In this document: positions 9,611 to 18,765 of the stretch, in pieces | Position numbering within the stretch: position 1 is the stretch's first letter | How the letters are laid out: each line of letters starts with the position of its first letter | Origin: Schaalia suimastitidis DSM 15538 | Lineage (GTDB): Bacteria; Actinomycetota; Actinomycetes; Actinomycetales; Actinomycetaceae | DNA length: 64,000 nucleotides | Direction: 5' to 3' | Assembly: GCF_000429105.1 (NCBI RefSeq) | Contig: NZ_KE386848.1 | Span: forward strand, 638,676-702,675 | Program-made: the position numbers and the translations under genes | The notes under the pieces: generated by a model | Databases searched by the model: none | Told to the model about the DNA's origin: nothing | Seen by the model: the letters and a program-made list of their open reading frames with translations, nothing else

Positions 9611-10954
9611 CTAGCGCATATTGAGTAGACCTTTGAGTACCTGCAGACGCTTCGTGATCATTGCCTCAGTTCCGTTGGCCGTGGGGTGGTAGTACTGCGT
9701 GTCGCGAAGGTCATCAGGCAGGTATTGTTGTGCGGCAACGTGGTGAGGGTAGTCGTGAGCGTAAAGGTAGTTATCACCGTGCCTTAATTGGCGTGCCCCA
9801 GGATAGTGCGAGTCCCGCAAGTGGATTGGCACCGGACCACCTTTTCCTGCTCGCAGATCAGCCAGAGCGGCGTCTATTGCCAGGTAGGCGGCATTTGATT
9901 TCGGTGCGGTGGCCACGGCGATCACCGCTTGAGCCAGGATAATACGTGCCTCAGGCATACCGATCAGCGCCACTGCTTGGGCTGCCGCCACTGTGGTTGC
10001 AAGTACATCAGGGGCTGCCATTCCCACATCTTCGCTGGCACAGATCATTACGCGCCTGGCAATAAAACGCGGGTCTTCTCCGGCTTCGATCATGCGTGCC
10101 AGGTAGTGGATTGCCGCATCGACGTCACTGCCGCGCATCGACTTAATGAAGGCGCTGGCCACGTCGTAATGCTGGTCTTTGTCCCATCTGACCAGAGCAT
10201 GGTTGGCTGCCGTTTCAACGTGCGGCAGGTCAACGGTTTCCGTGCCGCTTTCCGAGGCTGCTCCAACAGCCGCTTCCAAGAGCGTCAGTGATTTGCGTGC
10301 GTCGGCACCTGCGAGGCGCACGATCGCCTCGCGCGCAGCATCGGTCATTACCCATTTGCCAGCGAAACCGCGTTCGTCGCTGAGGGCACGCTCAAGGAGC
10401 GTTTCGATGTCGGCACTTTCCAAGGGATGTAGTGTCAGCAGCAGCGAGCGTGACAGTAGTGGTGATATTACAGAGAAGGACGGGTTTTCTGTGGTGGCGG
10501 CGATCAGTGTCACCCACCGGTTCTCTACTGCTGGCAGGAGGGCGTCTTGTTGAGATTTTGAGAATCGGTGGACTTCGTCAACGAAGAGGATAGTGTCTTC
10601 GCCGCTGGCCACTGTGCGGCGTTTTGCTGCTGCCACGACGTCGCGAATATCTTTCACACCAGCAGATACCGCTGACAGTTCAGTGAAGTGGCGTCCCGAG
10701 GCCCGGGCAACCATGTAGGCTAACGTCGTTTTCCCTGTGCCAGGTGGGCCCCACAAGATGACAGACGATAAGCCAGGCCCGTCAGCGCCTGCGGGATCTA
10801 ATAGGCGGCGCAATGGGGCTCCATGACCCAATAGGTGACTTTGGCCGACAACTTCATCAAGCGCGGTGGGTCGCATACGCACGGCGAGCGGCGCTGCCGG
10901 GTTAAAGGCGGGGACGCCCGCCTCGTCAATACCTTGGGTTTCGAAGAGGTCCAC
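9611..10954 (-). CDS. rarA: Replication-associated recombination ATPase RarA (MgsA)
   Basis: AAA+ ATPase of the clamp-loader clade acting at stalled replication forks. 447 residues. Walker A GPPGTGKTTLAYMVA, Walker B FVDEVHRFSKSQQDALLPAVE, sensor 1 AATTENPSFSV, and the C-terminal tetramerisation region (HYDVASAFIKSMRGSDVDAAIHYLARM) are all visible. It lies 11 nt after the L,D-transpeptidase start on the same strand and upstream of rpsD. The family is often called recombination factor protein RarA. Confidence 0.95.
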   Translation of the reverse strand: MDLFETQGIDEAGVPAFNPAAPLAVRMRPTALDEVVGQSHLLGHGAPLRRLLDPAGADGPGLSSVILWGPPGTGKTTLAYMVARASGRHFTELSAVSAGVKDIRDVVAAAKRRTVASGEDTILFVDEVHRFSKSQQDALLPAVENRWVTLIAATTENPSFSVISPLLSRSLLLTLHPLESADIETLLERALSDERGFAGKWVMTDAAREAIVRLAGADARKSLTLLEAAVGAASESGTETVDLPHVETAANHALVRWDKDQHYDVASAFIKSMRGSDVDAAIHYLARMIEAGEDPRFIARRVMICASEDVGMAAPDVLATTVAAAQAVALIGMPEARIILAQAVIAVATAPKSNAAYLAIDAALADLRAGKGGPVPIHLRDSHYPGARQLRHGDNYLYAHDYPHHVAAQQYLPDDLRDTQYYHPTANGTEAMITKRLQVLKGLLNMR

Positions 10955-10965
10955 CGCTTGCCACC

Positions 10966-12444
10966 CTAGTAGTGACTGACCACCGTGGTACCAATATCAG
11001 CCCAGTTGTAGAGCCATTGCGCGGCCGCTACTGGCATATTGACGCAACCATGAGATCCACCGTAGCCGGACCATCCGAAGGAAGTACGCCATGGGGCTCC
11101 GTGCAGGGCATAGTCACCTTTGAAGTACAGGATCCATGGGACACCTGGCGTTTCGTATTCTGTACCATCAAAGTTGAGGCCACGCATCGTTTGGCTAGGA
11201 ACTTTGAGCCACACCTGATACGTACCTGTAATGGTGGGGGTACGCGGGTCCCCAGGCACCATAGGAGTCGGGCCCTGAACGATCGTTTGCCCGACATAGG
11301 CTGTGGTGGTGTTATTTGACAGGTTAATGTCAATCCATTTTTCGCCGGGCACAGCAGGATAGATGGCCGAGGCGGGTCCTTCTGCAATAAGAACCTGTTC
11401 ACTTTGTGCTTCGGTGACGGTGTACTCGAAGGTACCTTCGAAGGTAGTTTTCGCATTGAGGGAGGCGATGAGGGCATCAGCAACCGCGTCAAGGTTGTTG
11501 ACCGCATAGCCATCAACCTTTTGTTTTGACACTCGAACAATATCGCCGCGTGAGTTCACCAGGACTCTGCCCTGCACCGGGTCGACATTGGATTCAGTAG
11601 CTGCTTGGGTCAACCATTCTTTTATGCGTTCACCATCATAAGTAGGGCTTTCCGTGTCAACAGTGGGCACGGTGATCCACGCAGCGCGTTCAACTCGACT
11701 GGGTGCATATACTTCGTCGCGCGCCTGTATCGTCACCTCCGCTGACACTAGTTCATTGGCTTGATCAGCAATGTGCTGTGCCTCTGTAGTTGTCAGTGCC
11801 GCTTCGGTCGCATCTAAGGGCAAGGTCACCGTGGTGGGGACCAGTGTTGCGGCAAGGTCTGTGACGGCGCCGTTGAGTGTCTGCGTATTAACAGCTGTAC
11901 CGCTGGAAGATTCGGTGATGGTGAAGGTGCCTTCAGCATCTGGCGTCACTGTTGCTTCGACGGGAAGTACACCGAATTGTGACGTCAATTCGTCGGCAAC
12001 GGCCTCAACGGAGGCCTCGTCGATGGAAGAAACGACCGCGATGGGCTTTTTCAGCCAATTAAAACGGGTGTACCACGCGGCATTTGGTGCAAATACGGCC
12101 TCAAGGGTCGCTTCGGTGTCGACTGTTATCCCCAGATCTTCCAAGGATTTTTCAACAGTGTTGCCGTCAACGTCGATAGTTAACGCAGCGGTTTGAAGAT
12201 GTTGATCGAGGAGGGTTGCCACCTGATTGCGATTTTGGCCGCTGAGGTTTTCACCCAGCAGAACTGTCCCTGGCAAGGCGCGGTCGGCGTAGTACACGGT
12301 GTGTGCGATTGCAGCACCCGTGCCTATGAGTAGGGCTGATACGGCTATGCCGACGCCCCATTTCACTCGGCGAATGGTCGTGGGATTCATCAAGATCAAT
12401 GCTAGACGGTCTTGGTCAAGGTGTGGAGACATTGTCCGTGACAT
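10966..12444 (-). CDS. Membrane-anchored L,D-transpeptidase (YkuD) with putative peptidoglycan-binding repeats
   Basis: Predicted extracellular enzyme forming 3-3 peptidoglycan cross-links. 492 residues: short cytoplasmic N-terminus, one membrane segment near 29-50, a long Thr/Ala-rich region resembling tandem VanW/YoaR-type putative peptidoglycan-binding domains (about 55-330), and a C-terminal YkuD domain with HGAPWRTSFGWSGYGGSHGCVNM. The catalytic Cys is near 467, and the protein ends 25 residues later. Start is ATG at 12444; ATGs at 12432 and 12390 are in frame but have poorer Shine-Dalgarno sequences. It lies 28 nt after the membrane protein gene. Confidence 0.9.
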   Translation of the reverse strand: MSRTMSPHLDQDRLALILMNPTTIRRVKWGVGIAVSALLIGTGAAIAHTVYYADRALPGTVLLGENLSGQNRNQVATLLDQHLQTAALTIDVDGNTVEKSLEDLGITVDTEATLEAVFAPNAAWYTRFNWLKKPIAVVSSIDEASVEAVADELTSQFGVLPVEATVTPDAEGTFTITESSSGTAVNTQTLNGAVTDLAATLVPTTVTLPLDATEAALTTTEAQHIADQANELVSAEVTIQARDEVYAPSRVERAAWITVPTVDTESPTYDGERIKEWLTQAATESNVDPVQGRVLVNSRGDIVRVSKQKVDGYAVNNLDAVADALIASLNAKTTFEGTFEYTVTEAQSEQVLIAEGPASAIYPAVPGEKWIDINLSNNTTTAYVGQTIVQGPTPMVPGDPRTPTITGTYQVWLKVPSQTMRGLNFDGTEYETPGVPWILYFKGDYALHGAPWRTSFGWSGYGGSHGCVNMPVAAAQWLYNWADIGTTVVSHY

Positions 12445-12472
12445 GGGTCAACCTGTGATGGAATCGCCATCA

Positions 12473-13957
12473 TTAGTGGCGGCCCACTTTTCTTTTGCGT
12501 GATCTTGCGGTGACATATTTGCGGCATTTCCATAGCAACAGTGCTGCAAGCACTGGTCCAGTATGCAAGTACCACGAAAACGAAAGAAAGTAGAAGTAGG
12601 CGGGCCACACGAAGGCCCCCAGGGTAACGAGGATCAGTCTGGGGACGACTGGCACAGTAGGTCGGCTCACACCAAACCACACGAGTGCACACAGTGAGAG
12701 CACAAGGGCAGTGGTGAAGATGCCCTCTGCTGCTGCGCTCATTATTGGCCTTGCAATGCTGTGACCGTGCACTAGGAATAGTTGTAGCCCCATCGCGACC
12801 ATCGCAAGCGCGGCAGGACCCCAAATATTGAGGCGCAGAGCGCTTTGAGGTGCAAGATAACGTGCCCACGCAATAACGAGAGCGAAGCCACTGACTTGGG
12901 CAATCGTGTCAACGATAAGCGTGATGTGATCCCAGTACAGGGGCGTGAGGTTTTCGCCTGCGAAGCCGCGCAGAAGCGCCAATGCCAGTGCCACAAGGCA
13001 GGGAATCAATGTCAGCACTGCCAATACGATCGTCACCCTGTGGTGTGCGGCGGCTGGTCCACCGGCTGTGTCGGCACCTATGTGTCTGAGCTGCCCGTAG
13101 GCGCGCGCACGTGAATCGATGGCCGCTTGTACTTCAGTTGCCGCCCGATACTTCGTATACGTAGCGCCACCGGTAACGGATGGGTCATCTGTCTGAAGCT
13201 GCACGTTCTGATACGGTGCGGCGTTACGTGTTCGGTAGATTTCCATGACAACGCCCACAAGTACGATGACGTCAAGCATCAGCGGGTTGGGGATGTCTTG
13301 TGCAAAGGCGACTAACGCAGCACAGGCTGCGGCAACGATTCCGGTGATGATCACGCGCACAGCCAGTGGGAAGGGTAAGCGCACGATATGGGGCCACAGC
13401 ACAATCGACACTGCTGCCAGCACGATAATCACCGCGAGGTAGGCAAGTAGCCGATAGGTCATATCTGCATTCGCCCCACCCCCATACGGTGAGCCTGGAC
13501 CAAGATACGACCACGTGATACGTGCCCCCACATGAAGCAGGTGCGCTATTGCCGCCAGGATCAGTGCAGCTAGCAGCCTGCCCGGCTCACCTACGCCTCG
13601 TCTATATGCCAGACATGCGAGCACGACAAGAAGCAGCATAGGGTGGATACAGTTTGCCCAGGCGAAGTGAAGTGGAAGCTGAATACCTGTTTCGACAAGG
13701 ATGCCTCGGGTGTATATCCATTCATATGCCACTGACAGCACGCAGGTCACCGCAAGGAGGAAAACAAGCGTTTTCGCGCTCATGCGTTCGGCCAGACCGT
13801 GTGCCATGACAAGGTACCGTAGCTGGGAGTCAGGTCGGACCTGCCCGCGCGCCTGTGCCTCGTCCAGCATTAATGTCAGCAACGCATCGCCGTGTTCCTG
13901 GCGCCATTGCCTGGGGTACCAGCGAAGCAGCGCATGGTAGGCAGATTCGGTGCTCAT
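12473..13957 (-). CDS. Polytopic membrane protein paired with PadR regulator
   Basis: Unknown function. About 494 residues. The cytoplasmic N-terminus contains YHALLRWYPRQWRQEHGDALLTLMLDE, an LLRxYPxxWRxxxGxE-type prefix common in actinobacterial membrane proteins encoded beside PadR regulators. Roughly 12 hydrophobic segments follow (from about residue 60), ending in a basic tail (RSRKRKVGRH). I chose the ATG at 13957 because GAGGAG lies 8 nt upstream; longer in-frame starts would overlap padR. By analogy with PadR-regulated membrane proteins it may help in membrane stress or drug response, but no transport motif is visible. Confidence 0.75.
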   Translation of the reverse strand: MSTESAYHALLRWYPRQWRQEHGDALLTLMLDEAQARGQVRPDSQLRYLVMAHGLAERMSAKTLVFLLAVTCVLSVAYEWIYTRGILVETGIQLPLHFAWANCIHPMLLLVVLACLAYRRGVGEPGRLLAALILAAIAHLLHVGARITWSYLGPGSPYGGGANADMTYRLLAYLAVIIVLAAVSIVLWPHIVRLPFPLAVRVIITGIVAAACAALVAFAQDIPNPLMLDVIVLVGVVMEIYRTRNAAPYQNVQLQTDDPSVTGGATYTKYRAATEVQAAIDSRARAYGQLRHIGADTAGGPAAAHHRVTIVLAVLTLIPCLVALALALLRGFAGENLTPLYWDHITLIVDTIAQVSGFALVIAWARYLAPQSALRLNIWGPAALAMVAMGLQLFLVHGHSIARPIMSAAAEGIFTTALVLSLCALVWFGVSRPTVPVVPRLILVTLGAFVWPAYFYFLSFSWYLHTGPVLAALLLWKCRKYVTARSRKRKVGRH

Positions 13958-13989
13958 TGAAAAACTCCTCATGCCAGCAGCAACACGGG

Positions 13990-14394
13990 TCAATTGATAG
14001 GCTGCACCCACCGTTGGGGAAGCACGGTGTAGCGCCCTGCCCGCAGTAGCCGCGGCGCAGGTGCGGGTGTCATGCGGCGTTGCGTCAGCAGGCGAGCTCG
14101 CGCCGCATGGGCTCGCGCTTCAAGGAGGTCGATCTCAGCCGCAAGGTCTTCATGGCCTGTGGGTGTGAGGCGGTAGTAGCGCCTGGCTCGCCCGTTGACG
14201 ATTTCTTCGCGTTCCACTTCGATCCGTTGCTCGCTGGCCAGACGTTCCAGCGCGGCGTATAAGGTGTTGGCGCGGAGGGTGACTGTGCCGCCGGAAAGGT
14301 GTTCAACCTGGCTCAGGATGTCATATCCGTGACGAGGCTGATCGGCCAATGCGGTGAGGATCCAGAATGAATTCTGCGTCATTGGAGTATCCAT
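13990..14394 (-). CDS. PadR-family transcriptional regulator
   Basis: Winged-helix regulator, about 134 residues from ATG at 14394. The PadR core is clear: FWILTALADQPRHGYDI, NTLYAALERLASEQRIEVE and GRARRYYRLTPTG with the wing. A C-terminal helical arm follows (EARAHAARARLLTQRR). A promoter and a 10-bp inverted repeat sit directly on the start codon, implying autoregulation. A further ATG at 14382 is possible. It precedes the membrane protein gene by 32 nt and presumably controls it. Confidence 0.9.
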   Translation of the reverse strand: MDTPMTQNSFWILTALADQPRHGYDILSQVEHLSGGTVTLRANTLYAALERLASEQRIEVEREEIVNGRARRYYRLTPTGHEDLAAEIDLLEARAHAARARLLTQRRMTPAPAPRLLRAGRYTVLPQRWVQPIN

Positions 14395-14429
14395 ACAACT
14401 AGAATACTCCAATGAATGGACTATATCAA
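14381..14429 (-). promoter_or_regulatory. padR promoter with overlapping inverted-repeat operator
   Basis: On the minus strand TTGATA (14429-14424), a 17-bp spacer and TATTCT (14406-14401) form a near-consensus promoter. The ATG at 14394 begins only 7 nt after the -10, so the transcript is probably leaderless. A perfect inverted repeat, ATTGGAGTAT (14381-14390) and ATACTCCAAT (14404-14413) with a 13-nt spacer, covers the -10 and the first codons. This is where a PadR dimer would block RNA polymerase. Confidence 0.75.
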
Positions 14430-14476
14430 TGGTGTAATTGGACAGCGTTGCAGCTTCATCTGTCCCAGCAGATCAC

Positions 14477-15094
14477 CTAGTCAAAAAGTTCAGTGGAACC
14501 AGCGCCATGACGCGCCACCTCAGGAGCACCCGAGGTGAAATCGATAACTGTTGTCGGATCGGTACTACCAACATCGCCAACAATGACCAGGTCCACCAGA
14601 TGCCCTATCCGCTCATCCACGACATAGCCATCAGAAAGCGGTTCGTCATCACCGGGCATGATAAGCGTTGAGCACACAACAGGTGCACCGTATTCAGTGA
14701 CGATTGCCTGGGTGATGACATGGTCCGGTAGACGCACACCAACGGTATGTTTTTTCTTATTCAATGTCATCCGCGGCACCTCTTTGGTGCCTTTCAGGAT
14801 AAATGTGTACGGGCCGGGAGTCAGAGCCTTAATCGTACGAAAATCTGAGTTCCCGACAATGACCAAGTCACCGAATTGCGCGAAAGAGTGGCACAACAAC
14901 GAAAAATTATGTGTGTCATCTAGACGCCTAATACCGCGAATGACGTCCATTCCACTCTTATTGCCTAAGCTACACGCAATCGCATAACCCGAATCCGTTG
15001 GCAGCGCAATCGTCCCGCCTTGCGAAAGAATATCAACCGCCTTTTTCACGAAACGAGGCTGGGGGTTCACTGGGTGCATCTCAACGTACGACAT
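14477..15094 (-). CDS. YciO/YrdC/Sua5-family L-threonylcarbamoyladenylate synthase-like protein
   Basis: 205 residues with the YrdC fold: LPTDSGYAIACSL near the N-terminus, then LTPGPYTFILKGTKEVP, KKKHTVGVRLPDH and APVVCSTL. It resembles the stand-alone YciO branch rather than the longer Sua5 proteins. YrdC/Sua5 makes the threonylcarbamoyl-AMP used for t6A37 in ANN-decoding tRNAs; whether YciO proteins do this in vivo is less settled. It lies between padR and the aspS terminator as a single-gene unit. Confidence 0.85.
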   Translation of the reverse strand: MSYVEMHPVNPQPRFVKKAVDILSQGGTIALPTDSGYAIACSLGNKSGMDVIRGIRRLDDTHNFSLLCHSFAQFGDLVIVGNSDFRTIKALTPGPYTFILKGTKEVPRMTLNKKKHTVGVRLPDHVITQAIVTEYGAPVVCSTLIMPGDDEPLSDGYVVDERIGHLVDLVIVGDVGSTDPTTVIDFTSGAPEVARHGAGSTELFD

Positions 15095-15215
15095 ACCTCT
15101 AGTGTGCCCTGCGCCACCAGATATTGCGAGACTTTGAGGTAAATGTCCGAGGTTTTTGGCCGCCCCCTATCGTTGGACCATCACCCTATTTTTCCGCTTG
15201 CACTCATCATAAAAA

Positions 15216-15251
15216 TGCCACCCGGAACCATCAATATGGTTCCGGGTGGCA
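15216..15251 (-). terminator. Strong Rho-independent terminator after aspS
   Basis: A perfect 16-bp inverted repeat (arms 15216-15231 and 15236-15251) with a 4-nt loop sits 12 nt past the aspS stop. On the minus strand the stem is followed at once by TTTTT (15215-15211). This is the clearest intrinsic terminator in the window. Confidence 0.93.
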
Positions 15252-15263
15252 CACTTTAGCAAG

Positions 15264-17063
15264 CTAGGCCTCGACAGGCGCTTCCTCACCGCGTTTCTTC
15301 GGTGTGGCGTCCACACCCGCTTCCTTACGTTGCTTCGGATCAATCGGTGCTGGCGCCTCGGTCAGCGGATCGTACCCTCCGCCGGACTTCGGGAAGGCGA
15401 TAACATCACGGATCGAATCAGCCTTGGTCAGCAGGGCAACGATGCGGTCCCACCCAAAGGCAATACCGCCATGCGGAGGGGCGCCATACTTGAACGCATC
15501 CAGAAGGAAACCAAATTTTTCTTGGGCTTCTTCCGGGCCAATACCCATGACATTGAAGACACGTTCCTGGATGTCGCGGCGGTGGATACGCACCGATCCC
15601 CCACCAATTTCGTTACCGTTACACACGATGTCATAGGCATAGGCCAAAGCGTTACCTGGATCCTGGTCAAAGCGATCAAGCCACTCGGGCTTAGGTGAGG
15701 TAAAGGCATGGTGTACCGCGGTCCATGCTGATGAGCCAAGGGCCACATCACCTTCTGCCTCAGCATCGCCAGTGGGTTTAAACAGTGGCGCATCAACAAC
15801 CCATGTGAAGGCCCAAGCTTCAGGATCAATAAGGTTGCACCGTTTGCCAATTTCAAGCCGCGTGGCACCAAGAAGCTCGCGCGCCGGTGTGGGTGCCCCT
15901 GCCGCAAAGAAAATGCAGTCACCTGGCGCGGCACCAGTTGCCTGGGCAAGGCCGTCGCGTTCCACCTGGCTAATATTCTTCGACACGGGACCACCCAAGG
16001 TACCGTCCTCAGCAATGGTGACGTACGCCAAGCCTTTCGCGCCACGAGCTTTCGCCCATTCCTGCCATTTATCAAAGGTGCGTCGAGGCTGCGATGCGCC
16101 ACCGGGCATCACGACGGCACCGACATATGGGGCTTGGAATACACGGAAAGGTGTATGCGTGAAATAGTCAGTGAGTTCGACCAGTTCAAGACCAAAACGC
16201 AGGTCAGGCTTATCGGAACCGAAACGTTCCATCGCTTCTTTGAAGGTGATGCGTGGCAGCGGCGTCGGCAAATCGTAGCCAATCAGTGCCCACACGTTCT
16301 TCATCACGTCTTCAGCAACAGCAATGACGTCATCTTGGTCGACGAAGCTCATCTCAATATCGAGTTGGGTGAACTCAGGCTGACGGTCAGCACGGAAATC
16401 TTCGTCGCGGTAGCACCGTGCAATCTGGAAGTAGCGTTCCATACCGGCCACCATAAGCAGCTGCTTGAATAGCTGCGGAGACTGCGGCAATGCGTACCAC
16501 GAACCAGGAGAAAGTCGCGCGGGCACAATGAAGTCGCGCGCACCTTCGGGGGTGGAACGGGTGAGTGTCGGTGTTTCAATTTCTACGAAATCATGGCCAT
16601 ACAGGGTATCGCGTGCTGCGCGAGACACTTTCGAGCGCAGCCGAATGGCATGTTGTTCAAATTCGCGACGTAAGTCAAGGTAGCGGTACCGCAGACGAGT
16701 TTCTTCGCCGACATTGCCAGAATCCTCAGCATTTGACGACACCTGGAAAGGAAGAGGTGCACAGGTGTTGAGGATTTCAATGTCATCGCCCATCACTTCG
16801 ATAGCGCCTGTGGAGATTTTGGTGTTCTCGTTGCCCTCAGGGCGAGCAGCCACCTCGCCAGTCACTTTAAGGACGAATTCGCTGCGCAGGTCATGGGCGA
16901 CACGTTCGTCGCGGACAACAACTTGCACGATACCTGAGGCGTCACGCAGATCAACGAAGGCAACACCTCCGTGGTCGCGTCGGCGGTCAACCCAACCGGT
17001 GAGTGTGACGGTATGGCCCACAGTGTCCAGGCCAAGGCTGCCAATCATATGTGTGCGGAGCAC
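15264..17063 (-). CDS. aspS: Aspartyl-tRNA synthetase (bacterial type)
   Basis: Class IIb synthetase charging tRNA-Asp. An N-terminal OB-fold anticodon domain ([26 protein letters not shown]) is followed by the catalytic core ([42 protein letters not shown]) with the GAD insertion, and motif 3 [13 protein letters not shown]. The start is GTG at 17063, reading [11 protein letters not shown] like other family members, with AAAGGA 6 nt upstream (599 aa). I cannot tell from sequence alone whether it is discriminating or also charges tRNA-Asn. A Lys/Glu-rich tail follows motif 3. Confidence 0.96.
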   Translation of the reverse strand: MLRTHMIGSLGLDTVGHTVTLTGWVDRRRDHGGVAFVDLRDASGIVQVVVRDERVAHDLRSEFVLKVTGEVAARPEGNENTKISTGAIEVMGDDIEILNTCAPLPFQVSSNAEDSGNVGEETRLRYRYLDLRREFEQHAIRLRSKVSRAARDTLYGHDFVEIETPTLTRSTPEGARDFIVPARLSPGSWYALPQSPQLFKQLLMVAGMERYFQIARCYRDEDFRADRQPEFTQLDIEMSFVDQDDVIAVAEDVMKNVWALIGYDLPTPLPRITFKEAMERFGSDKPDLRFGLELVELTDYFTHTPFRVFQAPYVGAVVMPGGASQPRRTFDKWQEWAKARGAKGLAYVTIAEDGTLGGPVSKNISQVERDGLAQATGAAPGDCIFFAAGAPTPARELLGATRLEIGKRCNLIDPEAWAFTWVVDAPLFKPTGDAEAEGDVALGSSAWTAVHHAFTSPKPEWLDRFDQDPGNALAYAYDIVCNGNEIGGGSVRIHRRDIQERVFNVMGIGPEEAQEKFGFLLDAFKYGAPPHGGIAFGWDRIVALLTKADSIRDVIAFPKSGGGYDPLTEAPAPIDPKQRKEAGVDATPKKRGEEAPVEA

Positions 17064-17097
17064 AGTTTTTCCTTTCGTCGGTACCATCCGCGAGACG

Positions 17098-17340
17098 GGC
17101 GGCGGCAGCGCCAATCCTACTACTCCAGGCCAAGCAACTACAGTTGACCCGTCATATACTGGCGCACAGTTTCACGAAGAATACGTCGGCTACATGGAAG
17201 CCAACGCCAATAGCCAAGGACAGGTCCAAGGTGATCCTACCCAAGCATTGTCTTATACGGTCGATGTCGAAAAAGGCGCCGATGCCCTGTTTACGTGTAT
17301 GACGCAGCCTGAAACTGTTCTCAACCTTGAGTCACAGTAA
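17098..17340 (+). pseudogene. Coding-like C-terminal remnant of an unidentified (secreted?) protein
   Basis: Between the divergent 5' end of aspS and the 3' end of nusB, one plus-strand frame is open with coding-like codon use and ends at TAA 17340. It reads [15 protein letters not shown], a linker typical of secreted proteins, then a mixed segment ([20 protein letters not shown], later EKGADALFTCMTQPETVLNL). There is no good start: GTG at 17053 lies inside aspS without a Shine-Dalgarno, and ATG at 17194 would give only 48 residues. I read it as the end of a gene whose 5' part was lost, but a small intact protein cannot be excluded. Confidence 0.4.
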
Positions 17341-17362
17341 CCTTCGTCTATGTCTCTCTAGC

Positions 17363-17404
17363 GTGGTGCCCTGGTCCGCGTTGATATGCGGACCAGGGCA
17401 CCAC
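17363..17404. terminator. Long hairpin between the remnant and nusB
   Basis: A perfect 17-bp inverted repeat (arms 17363-17379 and 17388-17404, 8-nt loop) lies 22 nt past the plus-strand stop and 33 nt past the nusB stop. Neither side has a T-run, so it would act as a bidirectional, non-canonical terminator. Confidence 0.7.
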
Positions 17405-17437
17405 GGCGTCTCTTGGCAGCAAGCGGTCGACTACACC

Positions 17438-18193
17438 TCAGTATTCGTCTAGAAGTTCGTCAAGTTCAGCAAGATCTGCAGCTGAAATATCCGCAAGGGT
17501 TGGGTAGCGTCTATCGGCATTGCTTAGGTCGCGGGACGGCTCTGCCTCATCCTCCAAGTCCTGTATATTCGGATCGTTTTCACTCGCCGATGAAGGCTCC
17601 AAGGCGCCGTCCACAGATTCTAATGAATCAGCTTTGGCACCGTCTTCAAAGATGACTTCGACAGCGCTCGCACCACCACCATGCAGGTCATACTCCCACT
17701 CAGCAGCAGGTTCAGCCTGGTCAATACCAACATGGTCACGCCGCCATGCTGGGGCTTCAATTTCCTTACGGATATTGTCTAAAACTGCGTTGACGAAACC
17801 AGCTGACGCTTCCGTTGACAAGGATTTGACAATCGAAATTGCCTCATCAATGGCAATAACCGCAGGCACGTCATCACCTTTGGCCAGCATCTCCCACGTC
17901 GCCACACGCAGAACCGCCAGGTCGACTGCTGCCACACGATCTAAACCTGGAACTTTCGCATAGGAGCGAATCAGGCCGTCAATAGTGGACAGGCGATCGG
18001 CCACACCAGCAATGATCTCAATCGAATAATCTGGCAGCGGTGTTTGGGCAGCGGTCAGGACCTTGCGTTCACGTAACAGGTCACGTAACACATCCGGGTT
18101 ACGGCCCATACCGCGCTGGTCCGCCTCAAAGACCACGTCAACAGCGCGCTTACGTGCCCTGGTGCGGGAAGTGAATTTGTGTTGACGTGACAT
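17438..18193 (-). CDS. nusB: Transcription antitermination factor NusB with long acidic C-terminal extension
   Basis: Binds boxA RNA with NusE (S10) in rRNA antitermination. Residues 1-150 are the NusB fold (RTRARKRAVDVVFEADQRG, DLAVLRVATWEML, VIAIDEAISIVKSL and ASAGFVNAVLDNIRKE). The remaining ~100 residues are an Asp/Glu/Ser-rich, probably disordered tail ending LAELDELLDEY. Typical NusB is near 140 residues, so at 251 this one is almost doubled. Its ATG shares one base with the efp stop (TGATG). The aroK-aroB-efp-nusB order is an actinobacterial norm. Confidence 0.93.
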   Translation of the reverse strand: MSRQHKFTSRTRARKRAVDVVFEADQRGMGRNPDVLRDLLRERKVLTAAQTPLPDYSIEIIAGVADRLSTIDGLIRSYAKVPGLDRVAAVDLAVLRVATWEMLAKGDDVPAVIAIDEAISIVKSLSTEASAGFVNAVLDNIRKEIEAPAWRRDHVGIDQAEPAAEWEYDLHGGGASAVEVIFEDGAKADSLESVDGALEPSSASENDPNIQDLEDEAEPSRDLSNADRRYPTLADISAADLAELDELLDEY

Positions 18194-18756
18194 CAGTCGT
18201 TGACGCGACCCGAATAGGAGCCATCACGGGTATCGACCTTGACGCGCACACCTTCTTCGAGGAACAGGGGGACCTGAATTTCGTAGCCTGTTTCAAGTGT
18301 CGCAGGTTTGGTACCAGCGTTGGAGCGATCACCCTGCAAACCTGGTTCGGTGTGCGCAACCGTGAGGACCACCGTCGCCGGAAGTTCGATAAACAAGACA
18401 TTGCCGTCATGCATCGACACAATGACGTCCTGGTTTTCCACCATGAAATTACGCGCATCGCCCACCACGTCAGCAGGGATCGTAATCTGCTCATATGTGG
18501 ACGTGTCCATAAACACGTAGTCGGCGCCATCTTGGTACAGGTAGGTGTAGTCACGGCGGTCCACGGTAGCCGTTTCAATTTTGATACCCGCGTTGAATGT
18601 CTTGTCCACAGTCTTTCCGGACATCACATTCTTAATCTTGGTGCGCACGAATGCCGGGCCTTTACCGGGCTTCACATGCTGGAATTCGACGACCTGCCAG
18701 AGCTGGCCGTCAATGACCATCACCATGCCGTTCTTGAGATCGTTAGTGGTTGCCAC
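18193..18756 (-). CDS. efp: Elongation factor P
   Basis: Relieves ribosome stalling at polyproline stretches. 187 residues: KOW-like domain I, then two OB domains. The tip loop is [10 protein letters not shown] with Lys32. This PGKGP type is known in actinobacteria, where EF-P can work without the lysine modification enzymes of E. coli; no epmA, epmB or ymfI homologue is in the window. It lies 9 nt downstream of the shikimate-kinase-like gene and is coupled to nusB. Confidence 0.96.
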   Translation of the reverse strand: MATTNDLKNGMVMVIDGQLWQVVEFQHVKPGKGPAFVRTKIKNVMSGKTVDKTFNAGIKIETATVDRRDYTYLYQDGADYVFMDTSTYEQITIPADVVGDARNFMVENQDVIVSMHDGNVLFIELPATVVLTVAHTEPGLQGDRSNAGTKPATLETGYEIQVPLFLEEGVRVKVDTRDGSYSGRVND

Positions 18757-18765
18757 GAGAGTGCC

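Noticed and set aside
9604..9616. 13-bp palindrome at the rarA stop
   Set aside because: It overlaps the stop codon and has no promoter context; it is most likely chance.
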